Source: Nigrospora sphaerica (Eukaryota; Ascomycota; Sordariomycetes; Amphisphaeriales; Apiosporaceae). From it: a stretch of 64,000 nt of DNA. Shown here one piece after another: positions 1-13,000 of this stretch; the stretch's first letter is position 1, and each line of letters opens with the position of its first letter. The position numbers and the translations under genes were made by a program. Location of the stretch: positions 3,030,501-3,094,500 of the forward strand of contig JAGVVL010000018.1 of NCBI GenBank assembly GCA_018287875.1, given 5' to 3'. The notes beneath the pieces are model-generated. The model saw nothing but the letters and a program-made list of their open reading frames with translations, was not told the DNA's origin and did not search any database.

Positions 1-2229
1 GTCCCGTTTTCCCCCGGCGGCCTTTCTCGACAACCTGCAACCGCCCGCGAGCCTTTTGGTCCTCAATGAATTAACACACCGGTCACGATATCACCACGGA
101 GAGGCGTGCTCAAAGCCCGGAGAAAGGCGGTGTCAGCCCTCCCCATGAACAGCCCTTCCCGAGTTTCACGGCATACCGGTGAGCACGTTTTCGACGTAGG
201 CCATGACACCAGGCACGCCTTGAACCCGACCAGAAGCCTACTATCCAAGGCGAGGCAGGGATCGCCACCCGTGGTAAGACAACGGGTATGCCTGCCTCAT
301 GGGCTACGAATCTAAAATTGCTCAAAAGCCTCACTGTCGGCACTGCTACCTCGGATCGAGGGTTACGGAACCCGAGTCTCTGCAATTTGTCATTTTTGGG
401 GTTCAGCTCGTAACACTCTTGCGACATCTCACCGAAGTCTCGAGTAATCGAATGGCCGGCGTGGATACTGGCGTACCACTGCATGTGCCGCCATCGTTCT
501 CGGGCTTTTCCACCAGACTCGGGTCGGGACGCGATGCTATCATTGCCCCAGGAGATGCAGACGCCCCTGCATTCACCGAAGAATTAATCTCCAAGACTGC
601 AGCTATCTTGCATCAATTCGAAGTGCATCATCTCCCCCCCCCCCAAGTTCGCTTGCGGAATGAGCGAATCAGCCAGCGCCCTGTGAGGCTCTCATTTCCC
701 ACTCGTAAAAAATAGCCGTGGCCTTAGTCGACCCGATCTCCTTCATCACGAGACGTAGGCCGTCGGTTTATACGACCACAAGAAATTCACAGATTCAACT
801 GTGTTCCATGACTCGCCGGAACCGTCCCAACTCGGCAAAGGGCTGCGGCCCCAAGTCTTGTGGTGCATCCCTCCGGGATACCCCGTTGACTTGACTGCTG
901 GCAAGTCACGTTGGGGTTCCAGCTCATTGGATGATTTCCGTGGTGCGTGTGCTCGGTGTATGACCCGAGGTGAACTAGAGCCGAGCTTTATGACGGAGTG
1001 AAGTTGCCTTGTTACTTCAACATTTGTCGGGCCTGGCTTTCCCTGACGGTCTCACTATCCGACCCGCCATTTGGCGTTAATGAGCCACTTATCCAGCTTC
1101 AGTGACGGCTCGGCCGCTGTATCCTCTGTGGAAGTATGGCTGCCAGGTCGTTCACCTTTTTCGGTTACATGGTCATACGGCATGCTTACATGGCGCTTGA
1201 ACCAATCCCGCGCACACCTCGTCCTGTAATGCTCGATATTGCTTGTCGTGGGACTGAAGTAGGCATACGGACACCTGCTTCATTGGAAAATCACCGTCCA
1301 TCAAGCGAACGTTCGAGACACTAAAAGCGCCAGCGTGAAAGCATATGATCGCTTTGCAAGGCCGTACCGCTCGCGGATACTTTTCAAATGGCACCAACAT
1401 GCAACCTCACAAGATGACGAAAAGGAGGCATCACAGCGCTACCTAAAATAGGGTGTGGTGGCCTTGTCCTATCGGTGTGGCCTCTTCCCTGCTCACATGA
1501 CCGGAAGCTGCTGCGCGCTGCAGGTCGTGCCAGACCGGAGCAGAGGCGTGTGCTACACCTAACGCCGACGACGTTCACGATGGTGTCATCGCTCGTGGCA
1601 AGCGGTTCGGGTACACCTGCCTCTATTACCGTGGTTAGCTAGCCAGGATCACCGGATGGCAATACGTACCGGCCGGAACTTTGTAGCACGCTGATCTTAT
1701 CTAATAGGGGCCCTCCATGTAATACTCTGACCATGTACGCCGAATCACGTGCGAGCCCCAGCCGCTTGTATTTGATTACTTCGGAATTGAAACGTGCCAG
1801 CGGAGACCTTGGCTTCCGTACATGGTCATGAGGCAGGTCATCCCATGATTTGCGTAAGGATATCCGCAAAGCCGATACAATCCGTGACTCGACCAAGGTC
1901 GGCACATGGAGGTTCTGAACTCCTCGCAGTCTCAAGTTCACTTTCGGCCGATTCAGCTGTGTTGATCCCAGCTCCGTCTAAACATATGAAGCGGTGGTAC
2001 AAAGAATAGGGTGCTAGCTTCGTTGCAACTAATGCGCAATTTGCTTCGACACACCGCGAGCCAGCAACACCACTCAGGCAAAGCAACCAGCTTCCCAACC
2101 GAGGACCGCGTAATCTCCACCCAGCGTATCGCCCGGAATCTCTTTCCATCTTTCTACCTTCCTCACCCCCGTGGCCCTTCGTATTCTCTCATTCAACTAA
2201 CAGAAACCCTCACACACGGCACATCGCAG
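1..2229. other. gene-free stretch
   Basis: I see no convincing gene here. The open frames on both strands are short (at most about 140 codons), lack recognisable motifs and overlap each other in the way chance frames do. A C-homopolymer lies near 640-650. No terminal repeats or transposase remnants are visible. Confidence 0.5.
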
Positions 2230-2511
2230 TCAGGTCTGGTACGATAAGCCATCGCGGGCTTTGCCCTGCAGGCTAACGGGGTCCGAGACGCAGGCGCCGA
2301 CGGCGGCGCCGTAGCGGGCGTCGAAGAGGGGCAGTGTAGCGTTGGGGTCGCCGGGCAGCGTGCCGGCGGAGCACGAAGCGACGCCGAAGGGACGGGCCCC
2401 GTAGAAGGGCGGCAGCTCGCCTGCACGCCAGGAACCATACGGGAGGGCAAGGGCCGGGCTCAGGCCGAGGATTGCCAGGAGAGGAAAGACGCGGCGCGTG
2501 GAGAATTGCAT
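2230..2511 (-). CDS. small secreted protein (hypothetical)
   Basis: A 93-residue frame starting with ATG at 2511. Residues 1 to about 22 form a typical secretion signal: a basic start (MQFSTRRV), a leucine-rich core and an ALA-type cleavage site. The mature part of about 70 residues is Pro/Gly/Ala-rich, with two cysteines and one N-glycosylation sequon (NAT), so one disulfide is possible. No family is recognised. Size and signal peptide fit the broad class of small secreted proteins of filamentous fungi, which includes effectors and wall proteins, but nothing here assigns a role. The gene may be longer if a 3' intron has been missed, since the frame simply ends after LSYQT without a conserved terminus. 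It lies about 1.3 kb downstream of the chitin synthase stop, on the same strand. Confidence 0.45.
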   Translation of the reverse strand: MQFSTRRVFPLLAILGLSPALALPYGSWRAGELPPFYGARPFGVASCSAGTLPGDPNATLPLFDARYGAAVGACVSDPVSLQGKARDGLSYQT

Positions 2512-3851
2512 CGTGGTGCCGGCTTCCCGTGGTCCGGTATGGCGGCGTCTTGGTCGGTGGTGCGATGACGGTAACGCGGCGTGGGAAGAATTTGGGAGTC
2601 TAAGATTTTCCCGACGGTGTCAACCTACGTCGGGACAGCTCTGGCCCTGTTCTTTCGTGCGTGACCTTGTATCGCCCACGAGCCTCTTACGTGTGCGTTG
2701 TCGGACGGCGGCGTGCAGGATGTAATCCATCGCTACAGCCGGCCATTCTGAGAAGGCAGAAGCTGGCGTGGTAGACCCTGAGCCCGGATGAGTTGTCGTC
2801 AAGTAGGCATTTCATCCCGACGTATCGCCCCAGACTGTACGGCCACGGTCCCGGCGAATTGGCCTCGTTGGGCATGGGGATGCTCGAGCGACCAACCTGA
2901 TAGATCTCGGCCCTCGACCGCCCAAGCAGGACGTGACCCAACTTCTCGGCCGCCGTCCTCCTGCGCCCCGGCGGTGAAGGTGGTGGTTGAAATGGAAAGG
3001 GATGGGCCCCGATCCTACGCACCTGTGGGGGAGGGGGAAAGGGGGCGTTGCGTTGTCCTGCCCGCATCTTCAACACAATCAGATAGCGGCGTGCAAAATT
3101 GCCGGGCCACCTAAGCACCCGGAATTGCTCCCGGGCAGCAAGAAAATACGATGAGGTTAAAGGGGGCAGGTGAAAGAACCGTTGGGATTCGACGAGGCGT
3201 GATATGCATTTCGTTGACGACTAACTGAGCCTGTAAAGCCACGCACTGGCAGGAGTGACGAAATCTCATCCCTATTGAAGTCGAGTCTTCCACGCAATCT
3301 CTAATCCAGTACGCTACACCTCAAGACCCCCGCGCCACGTCGCTTGCTTCTCCTCTCTTGCCGTGTATGTCGTTTCGTGAAAACGTTTAAAAAAAAGTTG
3401 ATGGGTATATGACTAGAGAAGAAAAAAAAAGGCCAACAAAGAGAGTATCTTAGGCGTACACATGCTTTGCCGGTCCAAATAGAAAAGTCCAGACTTTCAA
3501 CCCCATTTCCAAATCCGGAAACAAGAGTGAGGAGCAGCCGCTGACCACTACGGAAGGCCTGATCATGCCACAAAAGAGACAACGAGGGCCAGATCAAAGT
3601 CACCTGCTTGACCCGATGGTAGGGGGCGAGCTGTATGTGACTTAGACAGCCGCTCGACCGATGGGCGGTCCCGTGTCCAGATGGCAGTGGCTAGCGTCAT
3701 CCTTGCGACGAGATGGAATCCGCTACGGTTGCATCCAAGAACGGACGAAGTCCGCGGACGGGTGATGGGGAAGAGTTGGACACGGATTTGCCATACAGTC
3801 GGCAGGGGCGGAAATGAATGGTAATTCGCTGCCGTCTCGGACTGTCTCTGT
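2512..3851. other. intergenic, 3' flank of chitin synthase gene
   Basis: No gene is supported. The short frames on both strands are motif-free. An A-rich patch at 3390-3430 could belong to the 3' UTR of the chitin synthase gene, but no clear polyadenylation signal can be assigned by eye. Confidence 0.4.
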
Positions 3852-6611
3852 CTACACACCGCGGAACATGCGCACGACCAGGAACCACATGGCGCCGATG
3901 AACTTGAAGGCGCTGAGGACGGCGACACTCCACAGGACGATGGTCATGTAGAGGGTGGCGCGCGCGTCCTCGTTCTTCTCGGCCGACTCGGGCGACAGCC
4001 TCTCGAGGCCAGCCGTGCTAAGGACGAGCGCGCAAAGGCCGAAGTTGGAAATCATCCAGACGAGCACTACCAGCGACCGGATCCACCGGTAGTAATCCAT
4101 CTGCGCCTCGGCCAGGTCCGCGTCCGTGGGCGTCTTCTTGACCGCGACAAACTTCTTGGAGAAGACGCTAATCTCGCGGTCGTAGGCCGCGTTCAGATCG
4201 CCCTCGTCCGGTAGGTCCGTCTTGCCCTTGCCGTCCTTGGTACTGACCGTCGGCAGCGCGTCGGCCTCGTCGGCGCCCTTGGTACCCCACGAAATGTCGT
4301 GCGTGTTGCAGAAGGCGTACACGTTCATGACGTTGACGTACGTAGGCGACAGGAGAATGTACTGGATCATGGACGTAACCATGTGCCAAGGGTCGAACAT
4401 GAGCAGCGATGCGACCAGCCACAGACCGTAGGTGGCCATGGTGGAGATGATGAGCGAAGAGAACACCTTGTTCTTGAAAAGCTGGTTCACTTCAAATCCA
4501 GTCGCGACCTGGGCCTGGATGGCACGCACCGCGATGAAGACAGCAGCAAACATCAGGTACCTGGGCATCGCGTTAGTCATTGGGCGTCAGGAGGTCGTAA
4601 GGGACAAGGGGGAAAACACTCACGCCATGATGATGGCCCAAAAGATAACCATGGCACCGTACAACTTGCCCGAACCCGAAGGACGATTGCCCAGCGAGAG
4701 GACGAAGCAAGAAATCAGCGACACGCCATAGAACCAAGTAAAAACCACGCCCAGAATCGTGCCGACGTTGCCCAGCAAACTGGGGTCGCCCAGACTCGAC
4801 GTGAGAATCTTGAAGACAAGGAAGAAGTTGCCGATGGCAAACCAGGCAAAGATCATGTTAACCGTCTGAAAGATGAACTCGACGAAGAAGGCGATCTTGC
4901 GGAAGAAAGAGTGATCGGAGCGGAAGAACTCGTAGAAGTGAGCAATGGCATAGATGGCGGCGAAGAAGGAACCATTCAGCCAACGACGACGCTGCAGAAT
5001 AAGCTCCGTCACATCGCCAGGCACGTCAGTCTCGCCCGTGGCCGACTTGACGTACTGCAGGATCCAGTGGCAGTTTCGTTTGGTGACAAGCTCGAAACAC
5101 AGGATACGATCCTCGGCGAGGTACATGTTGGACTCGAAAATACCCGCGCCCGTGCCGTGGAGCGTCTCGCCCTTGAAATAACTGCACAGAGGACCCTGGC
5201 CATTCTTATCGTTCTGAAGCGCGACATAGCGGTACGCCGAAAAGGCACCGGGCAGCACGGAGATGAAACCAAACGCCGACTCCAGGGGCTTGTCGAGGAT
5301 GTTGCTCATCTTGTATTCGAAGTTCTGCGTGGCGACCAGGGGATTGAACAGGTGCTTTCCGGCGGTACCCAACATGGCCTTAATCTCACCACACGCGCCG
5401 GCGCACATGGGCTCGAGGTCGAAGGCCTTCCAGAGGTGGTAAATCGAGTTGCCACCAGGCTTGGTACCAGCGTCAATCAGGACGCAGATGTTGGGGTCCA
5501 GGACGCGACCGAAAGCATTGAAGAACCAACGATGCGAATTGATCTTCTTCTGGTTCTTCTCCTTCAGGCAGAACAGCATCTGCACCGGCTGTTTCTTGGG
5601 AATGAGTGTCACCACATCGTTCTTGATGGACATGCCGACCTGGGTGGTGTACTCGTAGACATGGGCCGTCACGTCCTTGCCGTTCACTTGTTGCTTGGCA
5701 ATACCGTCCTGGTAGACACCCATGCCGGCAAGCAGGGCGCGCGTACGAGGGTTGATCTTGCCGCGGCCGTCGCTCACCACACATACGACAATCTTCTTCC
5801 AGGCGTCGGGGCCCCACGTCTTGCTCTCCTTGCGACTGCACATGTACTCTACGTTCTTCAAGACGCCAATCATGGTGCGCGCGAACAGGATATCGTCCTC
5901 GTTGTACATGGTGATGACGATGAACAGTTCCGTGTGGCGCGGCTTGCTGAACAGCTTCTGGCGCAGGGTAAAGTTCTCCTCGTAGAAATGGTTCGGGTCG
6001 CAAGTAGCGGCGGTGTATCGCATGTGGGTAAACTCGTCGCGTTCGCCGTGGGGGAGCTGGCTGAGGAGTCTGGGGGGAATTGGGCAGTCCAGCACCAAGT
6101 TTCCGCGGTACAGCAAAACCTGCTTGACCGTCTTCCACCTCTTCAGGTTCGACTGTTGCTGCTGCCCTTGCGGGTTGTCGGTGTACGGTTCTTGTTGCGG
6201 CATACCGCCGTGGACGTGGGAATCGTTTTGTTGCAGCATGGGTCGCTGGTCGAGATCGTAGCCCTGGTGCTCGTCGAAGGGCGTCCCGCCCGACGGCGTC
6301 CCGCTTGACGGCATGTACCCCGTGTTGTAGTAGGTTTCGTGGTGCAGTTCGGGGTTGACAGAGTACTCGGAGTTGTAGCCGCCAGGGTGGCCGCCGTAAG
6401 GACTGGGGTTTGACATGTTGTCGTAGGACTGAGCGGCGTTCAGGGGCAGCCGATCGCTCGGGGTATAGGTCCTGGTCGGGACGGCGCCCGGCAGACTCAT
6501 GTTCGAGTTTTGCGGGTGCTGGCCATAGGGCACGTCGTCCAGCTGGTAGCCATGCTGCATCGGGTGACCCGGCGAGGGTGTCCGGTGCGGCATCCGGTTG
6601 TGTCCGTCCAT
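3852..6611 (-). CDS. chs-1: class III chitin synthase
   Basis: Polymerises UDP-GlcNAc into chitin at the plasma membrane of growing tips and septa (family knowledge). Two exons, 6611..4624 and 4560..3852, give 898 residues. The 63 bp intron has a GTGAGT donor, a CTAAC branch site and a CAG acceptor, and joins the frames exactly inside the membrane region (IIMA-YLMF). Residues 1 to about 165 are a Gln/Pro/Gly/Tyr-rich tail. The GT2 catalytic domain follows with VSDGRGK, DAGTKPG, AEDRIL (about residue 500) and QRRRW (about 540), all intact. About seven hydrophobic segments form the C-terminal half. Class III rather than class I is inferred from the [17 protein letters not shown] and [16 protein letters not shown] stretches. 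Length fits the class (about 900). N. crassa chs-1 and Aspergillus chsB are the class III namesakes. The gene looks fully functional. Confidence 0.95.
4561..4623 (-). other. intron of chitin synthase gene
   Basis: 63 bp. Read on the minus strand it begins GTGAGT and ends CCCAG, with ACTAAC 12-17 bases before the acceptor. Removing it restores the reading frame between the two long open frames. Confidence 0.9.
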
Positions 6612-9600
6612 GGTAGGATCGTAATAGTCGTCGTCTAGACGGGAGTGGTGTTATGTTAGAATAAGACCGAGACCAGCAGGCAGGATATCCAGTATCGCCA
6701 AGTAGGTTCGAAATAAAGAGCGAGAACTAGCTCCCTCTGGACCCCCGGGTTGTCTGCGCCACAGTGTACGCGCCGTCGTCGGCAGTTCAAGCGTTTGCGA
6801 GGCAACGTAGATCACCAGGCGCAGCCAGTGACCTTGTTCGAGAGGCAACAAAGGGAGGGAAGAGTGAAGGTGGGGTGGAGAAGAGAAGAAGGCGATATGG
6901 GTTTTCGGGAAGCAATAAGGGAAACCCGCCTCGCCAGGTACGGCGATCACAGGGCGACAGGTATGGGACAACTTGAACCCCTAGAGGCTCGGAAGCGCCG
7001 TCATCTGCTACCTGCGTGGAGTCGACGTCGGGGGATGGTCCGTAGGGCCAGGGGAGAATAATGGCAAAGTGGCAAGCGGGTGGGCAGCGAGGGGGGCAAG
7101 GGGCCGTGAGGGAGGGTCCCTCGCCGAGGGCAGAACCAAGATGAAACAAGCGTACTTATCCGATTATACGACATGGTTGCGCACTATATGGGCGACGGGC
7201 GGCGGTGCCCCTAGAACTCGCGCCGGCGGCGGGTATAATTTTGACGATAGTTTGGTTAGGGCGCGCGCGGAGGCTCGCTGGTCGACAGCTACTCAAGGCC
7301 GTGACCGGATAGCAAGATGAGACGGGGAATGGACGGCACAGGCTGGGGTTGGAATGGAGGCGGCCGGCGGCGGACGGCACGTCGAAGGTCGTGAGATGCG
7401 TGAGTGGCGGTGGTTTATGCGCGGGCAGCGATACAAACGGGTAAGGTTGCCGCAGCTAGGTTGGAGTCGGCTGTCTCGAAAAGCCCAGGTTGCAGGTGAC
7501 CCAGACCTTGATGCGAGCGGGATAGGCTGCTCAATCAACCGATCAATCAAACCTGTGGTCCTTGGCGGTGGGTTCCTGTTTCCTTGACGGGAAGAGGAGT
7601 CGCGTGTGGGCGGTTGGAACCACGGACCAGCGGCGGGCGTGCGCTTTGTTTGTGTGTAGGTATCGTTGGAGAAGGGCCTCAGCCGGCAAGCGGTCACCAG
7701 CCTATCAATGGTAGCACCTGGTGATGTGACGGGGGCAAAAGTAGAAGCAGTAGTCCCAACAGGTCGCTCTCGCGCTCTCTTCTGCTTTTTCCCCTGCCGC
7801 GGAGTAAGCGAGTGAGGCCAGGCCGGTGATGCTTGCGATGCGATGAGGCGAACTCGTGACCGCGCGTCAGCAAATATGGGAGGCGGAAGAAGCCCAACGA
7901 TGCTGGTTCGGCCGCTCTAGTGCCGCCGAAGGAAGCCACAGACGAATGAATCAACGAAGAGGCGCCGCAAGAGGGCAAGCAACCGTACGGGGATGGGGGA
8001 TGAGGGCACTCGCTCAGTCTGCTTGCTCTCTCCGACAAGTAGTAGGTTGGGTTTGGTGAAAGAGCTAAACTAACATACTTCGTCGGCAAATTGCACGGAC
8101 AGTTTCACCGGGATGAGAAGGGCAGGGAATGAATGGGGGATCCCATACTGGCCAAGGCCTGACAGGGGTCTTGGGGGTTGCGATGGCTGCCCGCAAATCA
8201 AGGGACCGCACGCTGGCGGTCTTCGCGTTTCAGCGTCATGCTGGATGGCGCAGCACAAGCCATGTGCCCGTGGGCCCCCCTCAGCGCCCGAAATTCAACC
8301 CAGGCCGATCCTATTGCCGGCCTGCCGTTCATGGGAAACAGTGCGCGCCCCCCCGAGCCCCCGTCGCCGTCAAAGCCGATAAAGAAGGTGAAGAAGCGAC
8401 CTTGACTTGCTGATTTTGACAACAAGCCGTGCCACCCTTGGCCTAGGGCTTCCCGTCTTTCCCCCTCCCCCTCTTTGGCTTCTACTGAGTACCCCCCCCC
8501 TCACGCTAGGGAAATGACGTCGGCGTCGAGCGATGGCCCCAAATTCCATTCGCCAGCGGCATTTCGCCGTTGTCGCTGACCTGGCCGCATCGCCTCCATT
8601 TCCTGCATCCATCCAAGGGCGGATCGTCCCTTACCCACTGTAGGAAAGGAGGACCCATCCATTCCCCTTGCAGAAACCATCACGGTAAACGCACATTGGC
8701 CCTTCCCTTATGCACCTGCCCGCGAGGCTGGCGCTGATGCACTACAATTGTTTTTTTTTTCTGGGTACTGTTGAACCACCTGTATCCATCCGGAACTGCG
8801 GTACGGGATCCATGTGTACAGGCTCCCTTTTTGCCCCTCCTTGTATCTGTTTGCCAGCCACCTCAAATAAGCTGGAACCGTGCCCAGGGAGGTAGCCAGC
8901 CAGTCAGCCAGCCAGCCTTATGTCCCGGGGGATAGATCCGAGGTAGTAGTAGTTGTAGGAAACATATGGATGTTTATTTCAGCATCCCGGGTCCATATAC
9001 GCTGTCCAATTTGGACGCCCAGCGACAATGGTAAAGTGCCCCTCTTGCCCCTCCACGATCAGCTATCCCTACGTGAATGTGCCGAACAGTCACACGGCGG
9101 ACGTGTGCGAGACATTAATCGTGCTGGGGCCTCGGCCATGTCAGCTGCCCGAGGCCTACGATGTCCCGAATAGGTATCCATCTAACTGCTCAGCCGCCCT
9201 GCGGGACATGCCTTTTCAACCTGCACCGCCCCGGCTGAAGAGGAGGCTCCGACACAGGAACAGCCACCACTCGCCGGCTCGCATGCGCCCCTGTGGCCCC
9301 CCACTGGAATGTTGGCAAACAACTCCGGGGAGCGATGCCGTGCGAACCTCCGCCTCGGCCGCCGCCGCCGCAGCCACCCAAGTGATCAAGGTCGTTTGTG
9401 CGCCTTCGCAAGTACGCACCCCAAAACAGCCACTACCGCGTAAGCGGGCATCCGGTTGGCCAGTGACCGTGGGGGTGTCTGAACCCGCACCTCCTCCCCT
9501 CCCCTCCGTCTCGCGCTTTTTTAACCTCTTGGCGAGGGGCGTTGTGAAGGCAAAATAGGCAACAAGGTAGAAAACTGGGAATCCGGGTTGCCAAAAATAG

Positions 9601-10039
9601 AGACGGCTGAACTAGCTGTACATCCAATGACCCTTTACAGTAGATGCATGGCGCTTAGCAGCAGTCGCTGATGGCCATTCGTCCCGTTTCCTTGTTCGGC
9701 CTGAACGCGCTCCGGCGGTGGTCAATTTACGCCTTAAAGCGATGCAACGCAACACGCAATCGACCACTGCGAGCCTACTGGACCGTTCGCTGCAGCCATG
9801 AGGCATAACAAGCGGGCGTGAGGATGGCAGGACGGGATGGCTCGGCTGAGAACCTAACAGACGCAAGGTGAATCACCCGACCAACCACAATCCTCCAAGA
9901 CGCAGGCAAAAGCGCCACTAGCAAGGCAATGCCAAGAGCACAACCCGCTGTCGCCTAACCCATTCTACCCTTCTTCAACCTGTCGTCCCGAATTTGTCAC
10001 CGGGTCGTTTTTCACCTATCGCAAACGTCTTGAGTCGCG
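6612..10039. other. gene-free stretch between chitin synthase and NLR genes
   Basis: 3.4 kb without a supportable gene. It must hold the promoter and 5' leader of the minus-strand chitin synthase gene and the promoter of the plus-strand NLR gene. The largest open frame (9028-9558, 176 codons) is Pro/Arg/Ser-rich, without motifs or splice continuity, and I take it as chance. Homopolymer runs occur at 8491-8498 (C) and 8750-8760 (T). No TATA element could be assigned confidently. Confidence 0.5.
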
Positions 10040-13000
10040 ATGCGTCTTTTACAGCTAGCAAGCGACGGGGGCTTCTGCCTAACCAAATACTTGATCGACA
10101 ACATTCCCCCGTATGCCATTCTTTCGCACACGTGGGGCGAGGATGACCAGGAGCTTACATTCCAGGACGTCCAGCAGCACACTGGCCAGCACAAAGCGGG
10201 GTACAGGAAGCTCACGTTCTGTGGTGCGCAGGCTGCCTCGGATGGCTTACAATACTTTTGGGTCGATACGTGCTGTATCGACAAATCGAGCAGCGCTGAG
10301 CTGACCGAAGCAATCAACTCGATGTTTCGCTGGTACCAGAACGCGGCCCAATGCTACGTTTTTCTGGCCGATGTCTCGGCTGGCGCCGGAAGCGGGGTTG
10401 AGGAGCTGCCGAGCGCATCGTGGACGGTGGCCTTCCGGAACAGCCGGTGGTTTTCGCGCGGCTGGACGCTCCAGGAACTGATCGCCCCTAAATCGGTGAC
10501 CTTCTTCTCGGTAGAAGGCCAACTCTTAGGCGATAAGACGTCGATGGAGGGGCTCCTACAGGAAATCACGGGGATCGCAGCCGATGCCCTGCGAGGGCAG
10601 CCGCTGTCCCGGTTTAGCCCAGAGGAGAGGTTCTCTTGGATGCGGAATCGTTTAACGAAACGTCCTGAGGATCGAACGTACTCGCTGCTTGGGATCTTCA
10701 ACATCTACCTACCGTTGATCTATGGCGAGGGGGAAGAAAATGCATCCATTCGACTGCGGGAGGCAATTAAGAATCGCTTACCCGAATACTCCGTAACGAT
10801 AAACGGTACGTAAAACTACTAAGACGACGCCGCGACCTCTAATGCTTTACGGTAGACAAATGCGCCGCCCATTTCCTCGTACCATTTGGACAAAACGAAA
10901 ACTTCGTGGGCCGAAAAGACATACTAAGCGAACTTCACGAAAGACTGCCTCCAGTCGCACATCCTAAAGCATGCCAGCGGACCGTCATCGAGGGCCTCGG
11001 CGGCATTGGCAAGACACAAGTTGCTATCGAGGCGGCGTACCGTGTCCGCGATGCTTATCCCGACTGCTCCGTTTTCTGGGTCCCGGCTATGAATATGGCC
11101 ATGTTTGAGAACGCCTACCGCGAGATTAGTCGAGCTCTAGGAAAGACTGACGAGGACAAAGCCGACGTAAAGAAGCTCGTAAAGGCCGCTCTCAGTCAAG
11201 CCGACGCAGGACAATGGCTTCTTATCATCGATAACGTCGACGACATGCTGCTGTTAGATAATGGCCAGCTGATGTCATACCTACCTTTCAGCCGGAAGGG
11301 CTCCATCCTATTCACGACCCGGAACCACCAAGTCGCGGTCCGACTTGATAGCCCCCGAGTGATCAGCTTACCGGAACCGGATCGAACGGAGGCCTCGGAG
11401 CTATTACACCAAGGCCTAGAGAAACGCCAGATAGGCCACCCAAAACACACGACGGAGTTACTCAAATGCCTCGCCTACTTGCCACTCGCGATCAAGCAAG
11501 CCTCAGCGTACATGGCTTCAAACCGGAATGTAACTATAGCAAAATACATCGGTTTTTGCAGGTCGAGCGACAACGAAAGGGTAAGCCTGCTAAGCGAGGA
11601 ATTCACCGACCAAGCTCACGAGACGGTTCGGAATCCTGTAGCCCTCACATGGCTAGTCTCCTTCGAACATATCGCGCGGGACAAGCCACTCGCAGCCGAG
11701 TACCTCCAGTTTACCTGCTACTTGGCCGAAAAAGACATCCTAGCGACGTTGTTTCCGCCAGGCCACAGCGACAGAGCGGTATCTGAGGCGATCAGCACGT
11801 TAGAGGCATACGCATTCCTACAGCAAAAAGTACCAAATATTCTGCCAGGCAGATCACATAACGTTGCGGAAAATGCCCCCGACGATGCCTCCGACGATGC
11901 CTCCGACGATGCCTCCGACGATGCGCCAGCCAGGTTCGATGTACATCGCCTCGTCCGCCTCATCATGCGCAATTGGCTGCGGGAGCAGGGCAAGGAACAA
12001 GAACAGGTCACGAAGACGATGGTTAGACTGGCACAAGTGCTCCCTCGGCCAGCGCACGAGAACCGAGAGGCATGGTCTAGCTATTTGCCGCATACACAGG
12101 CTGTCCTAGAGTTCGAGGGCCAATGTAACGATGAGCGGGCTCTTTGGAAAGTGCTGCTATATACTGGAATGAGGACACGCCTGACTGGGAAGTATGCAGA
12201 GGCCGAGGTGCTCTGTAAGAGAGCAGTAGACCTGACGAAGATATTCGGCCCAGCGCATCCCGCTACACTCGACACCACAAGCAACCTAGCAGCCGCGCTC
12301 CATCTGCAAGGGAAGTACGCGGAAGCGGAGAAGATACATCGGCAGACACTGGAACGAAGGATGGCGGCGCGGGGCCCCGACCATCCCGACACACTCGACA
12401 GCATGAATGCACTATCCCTTGTTCTAAACGAACAGGGAAAACACGGTGACGCAGAAAGACTACAGAGGCAAGCTCTTGCGGGATATAGGAAGTTGCTAGG
12501 CCCAGAGCACCCCGGCACACTCTCTATCATGTGCGGCCTATCAATCGTGCTTCAGCAGAAGGGGAAGTACGCGGAGGCAGAGACGATAATTCGGCAGACA
12601 CTGGAGCTAAGCAAGAAGTTGCTGGGCCCCGACCATCCCAAAACACTCAATAGCATGATTATGATGGCAATCATGCTTCAGCAACAGGAGAAGTACGCGG
12701 AGGCGGAAGCGGTACATCGACAAACACTGGAACTAAGGAAGACGGCGCGGGGCCCCAACCATCCCGACACACTTGATAGTATAGGCACACTATCCATTGT
12801 TCTGGACTGCCAGGGAAAGAGCGATGAAGCAGAAAGACTACAGAGGCAAGCTCTTACGGGATATAGGACGGTATTGGGCCCAGGGCACCCCCGAACACTC
12901 TCTAGCATGAACAACCTGGCAATCATGCTTCAGCACCAGGGGAAGTACGCGGAGGCGGAGACGATACATCGGCAGACAATGGAGCTTACGAAGACAGCGC

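Noticed and set aside
4299..6308. 669-codon open frame on the plus strand
   Set aside because: Antisense to the chitin synthase gene; Arg/His/Val/Leu-rich, no motifs. Shadow frame from codon bias.
9028..9558. 176-codon plus-strand frame starting with a CPSC pair
   Set aside because: Looked briefly like a zinc-finger start, but the remaining cysteines have no regular spacing and the tail is Pro/Ala/Arg low complexity.
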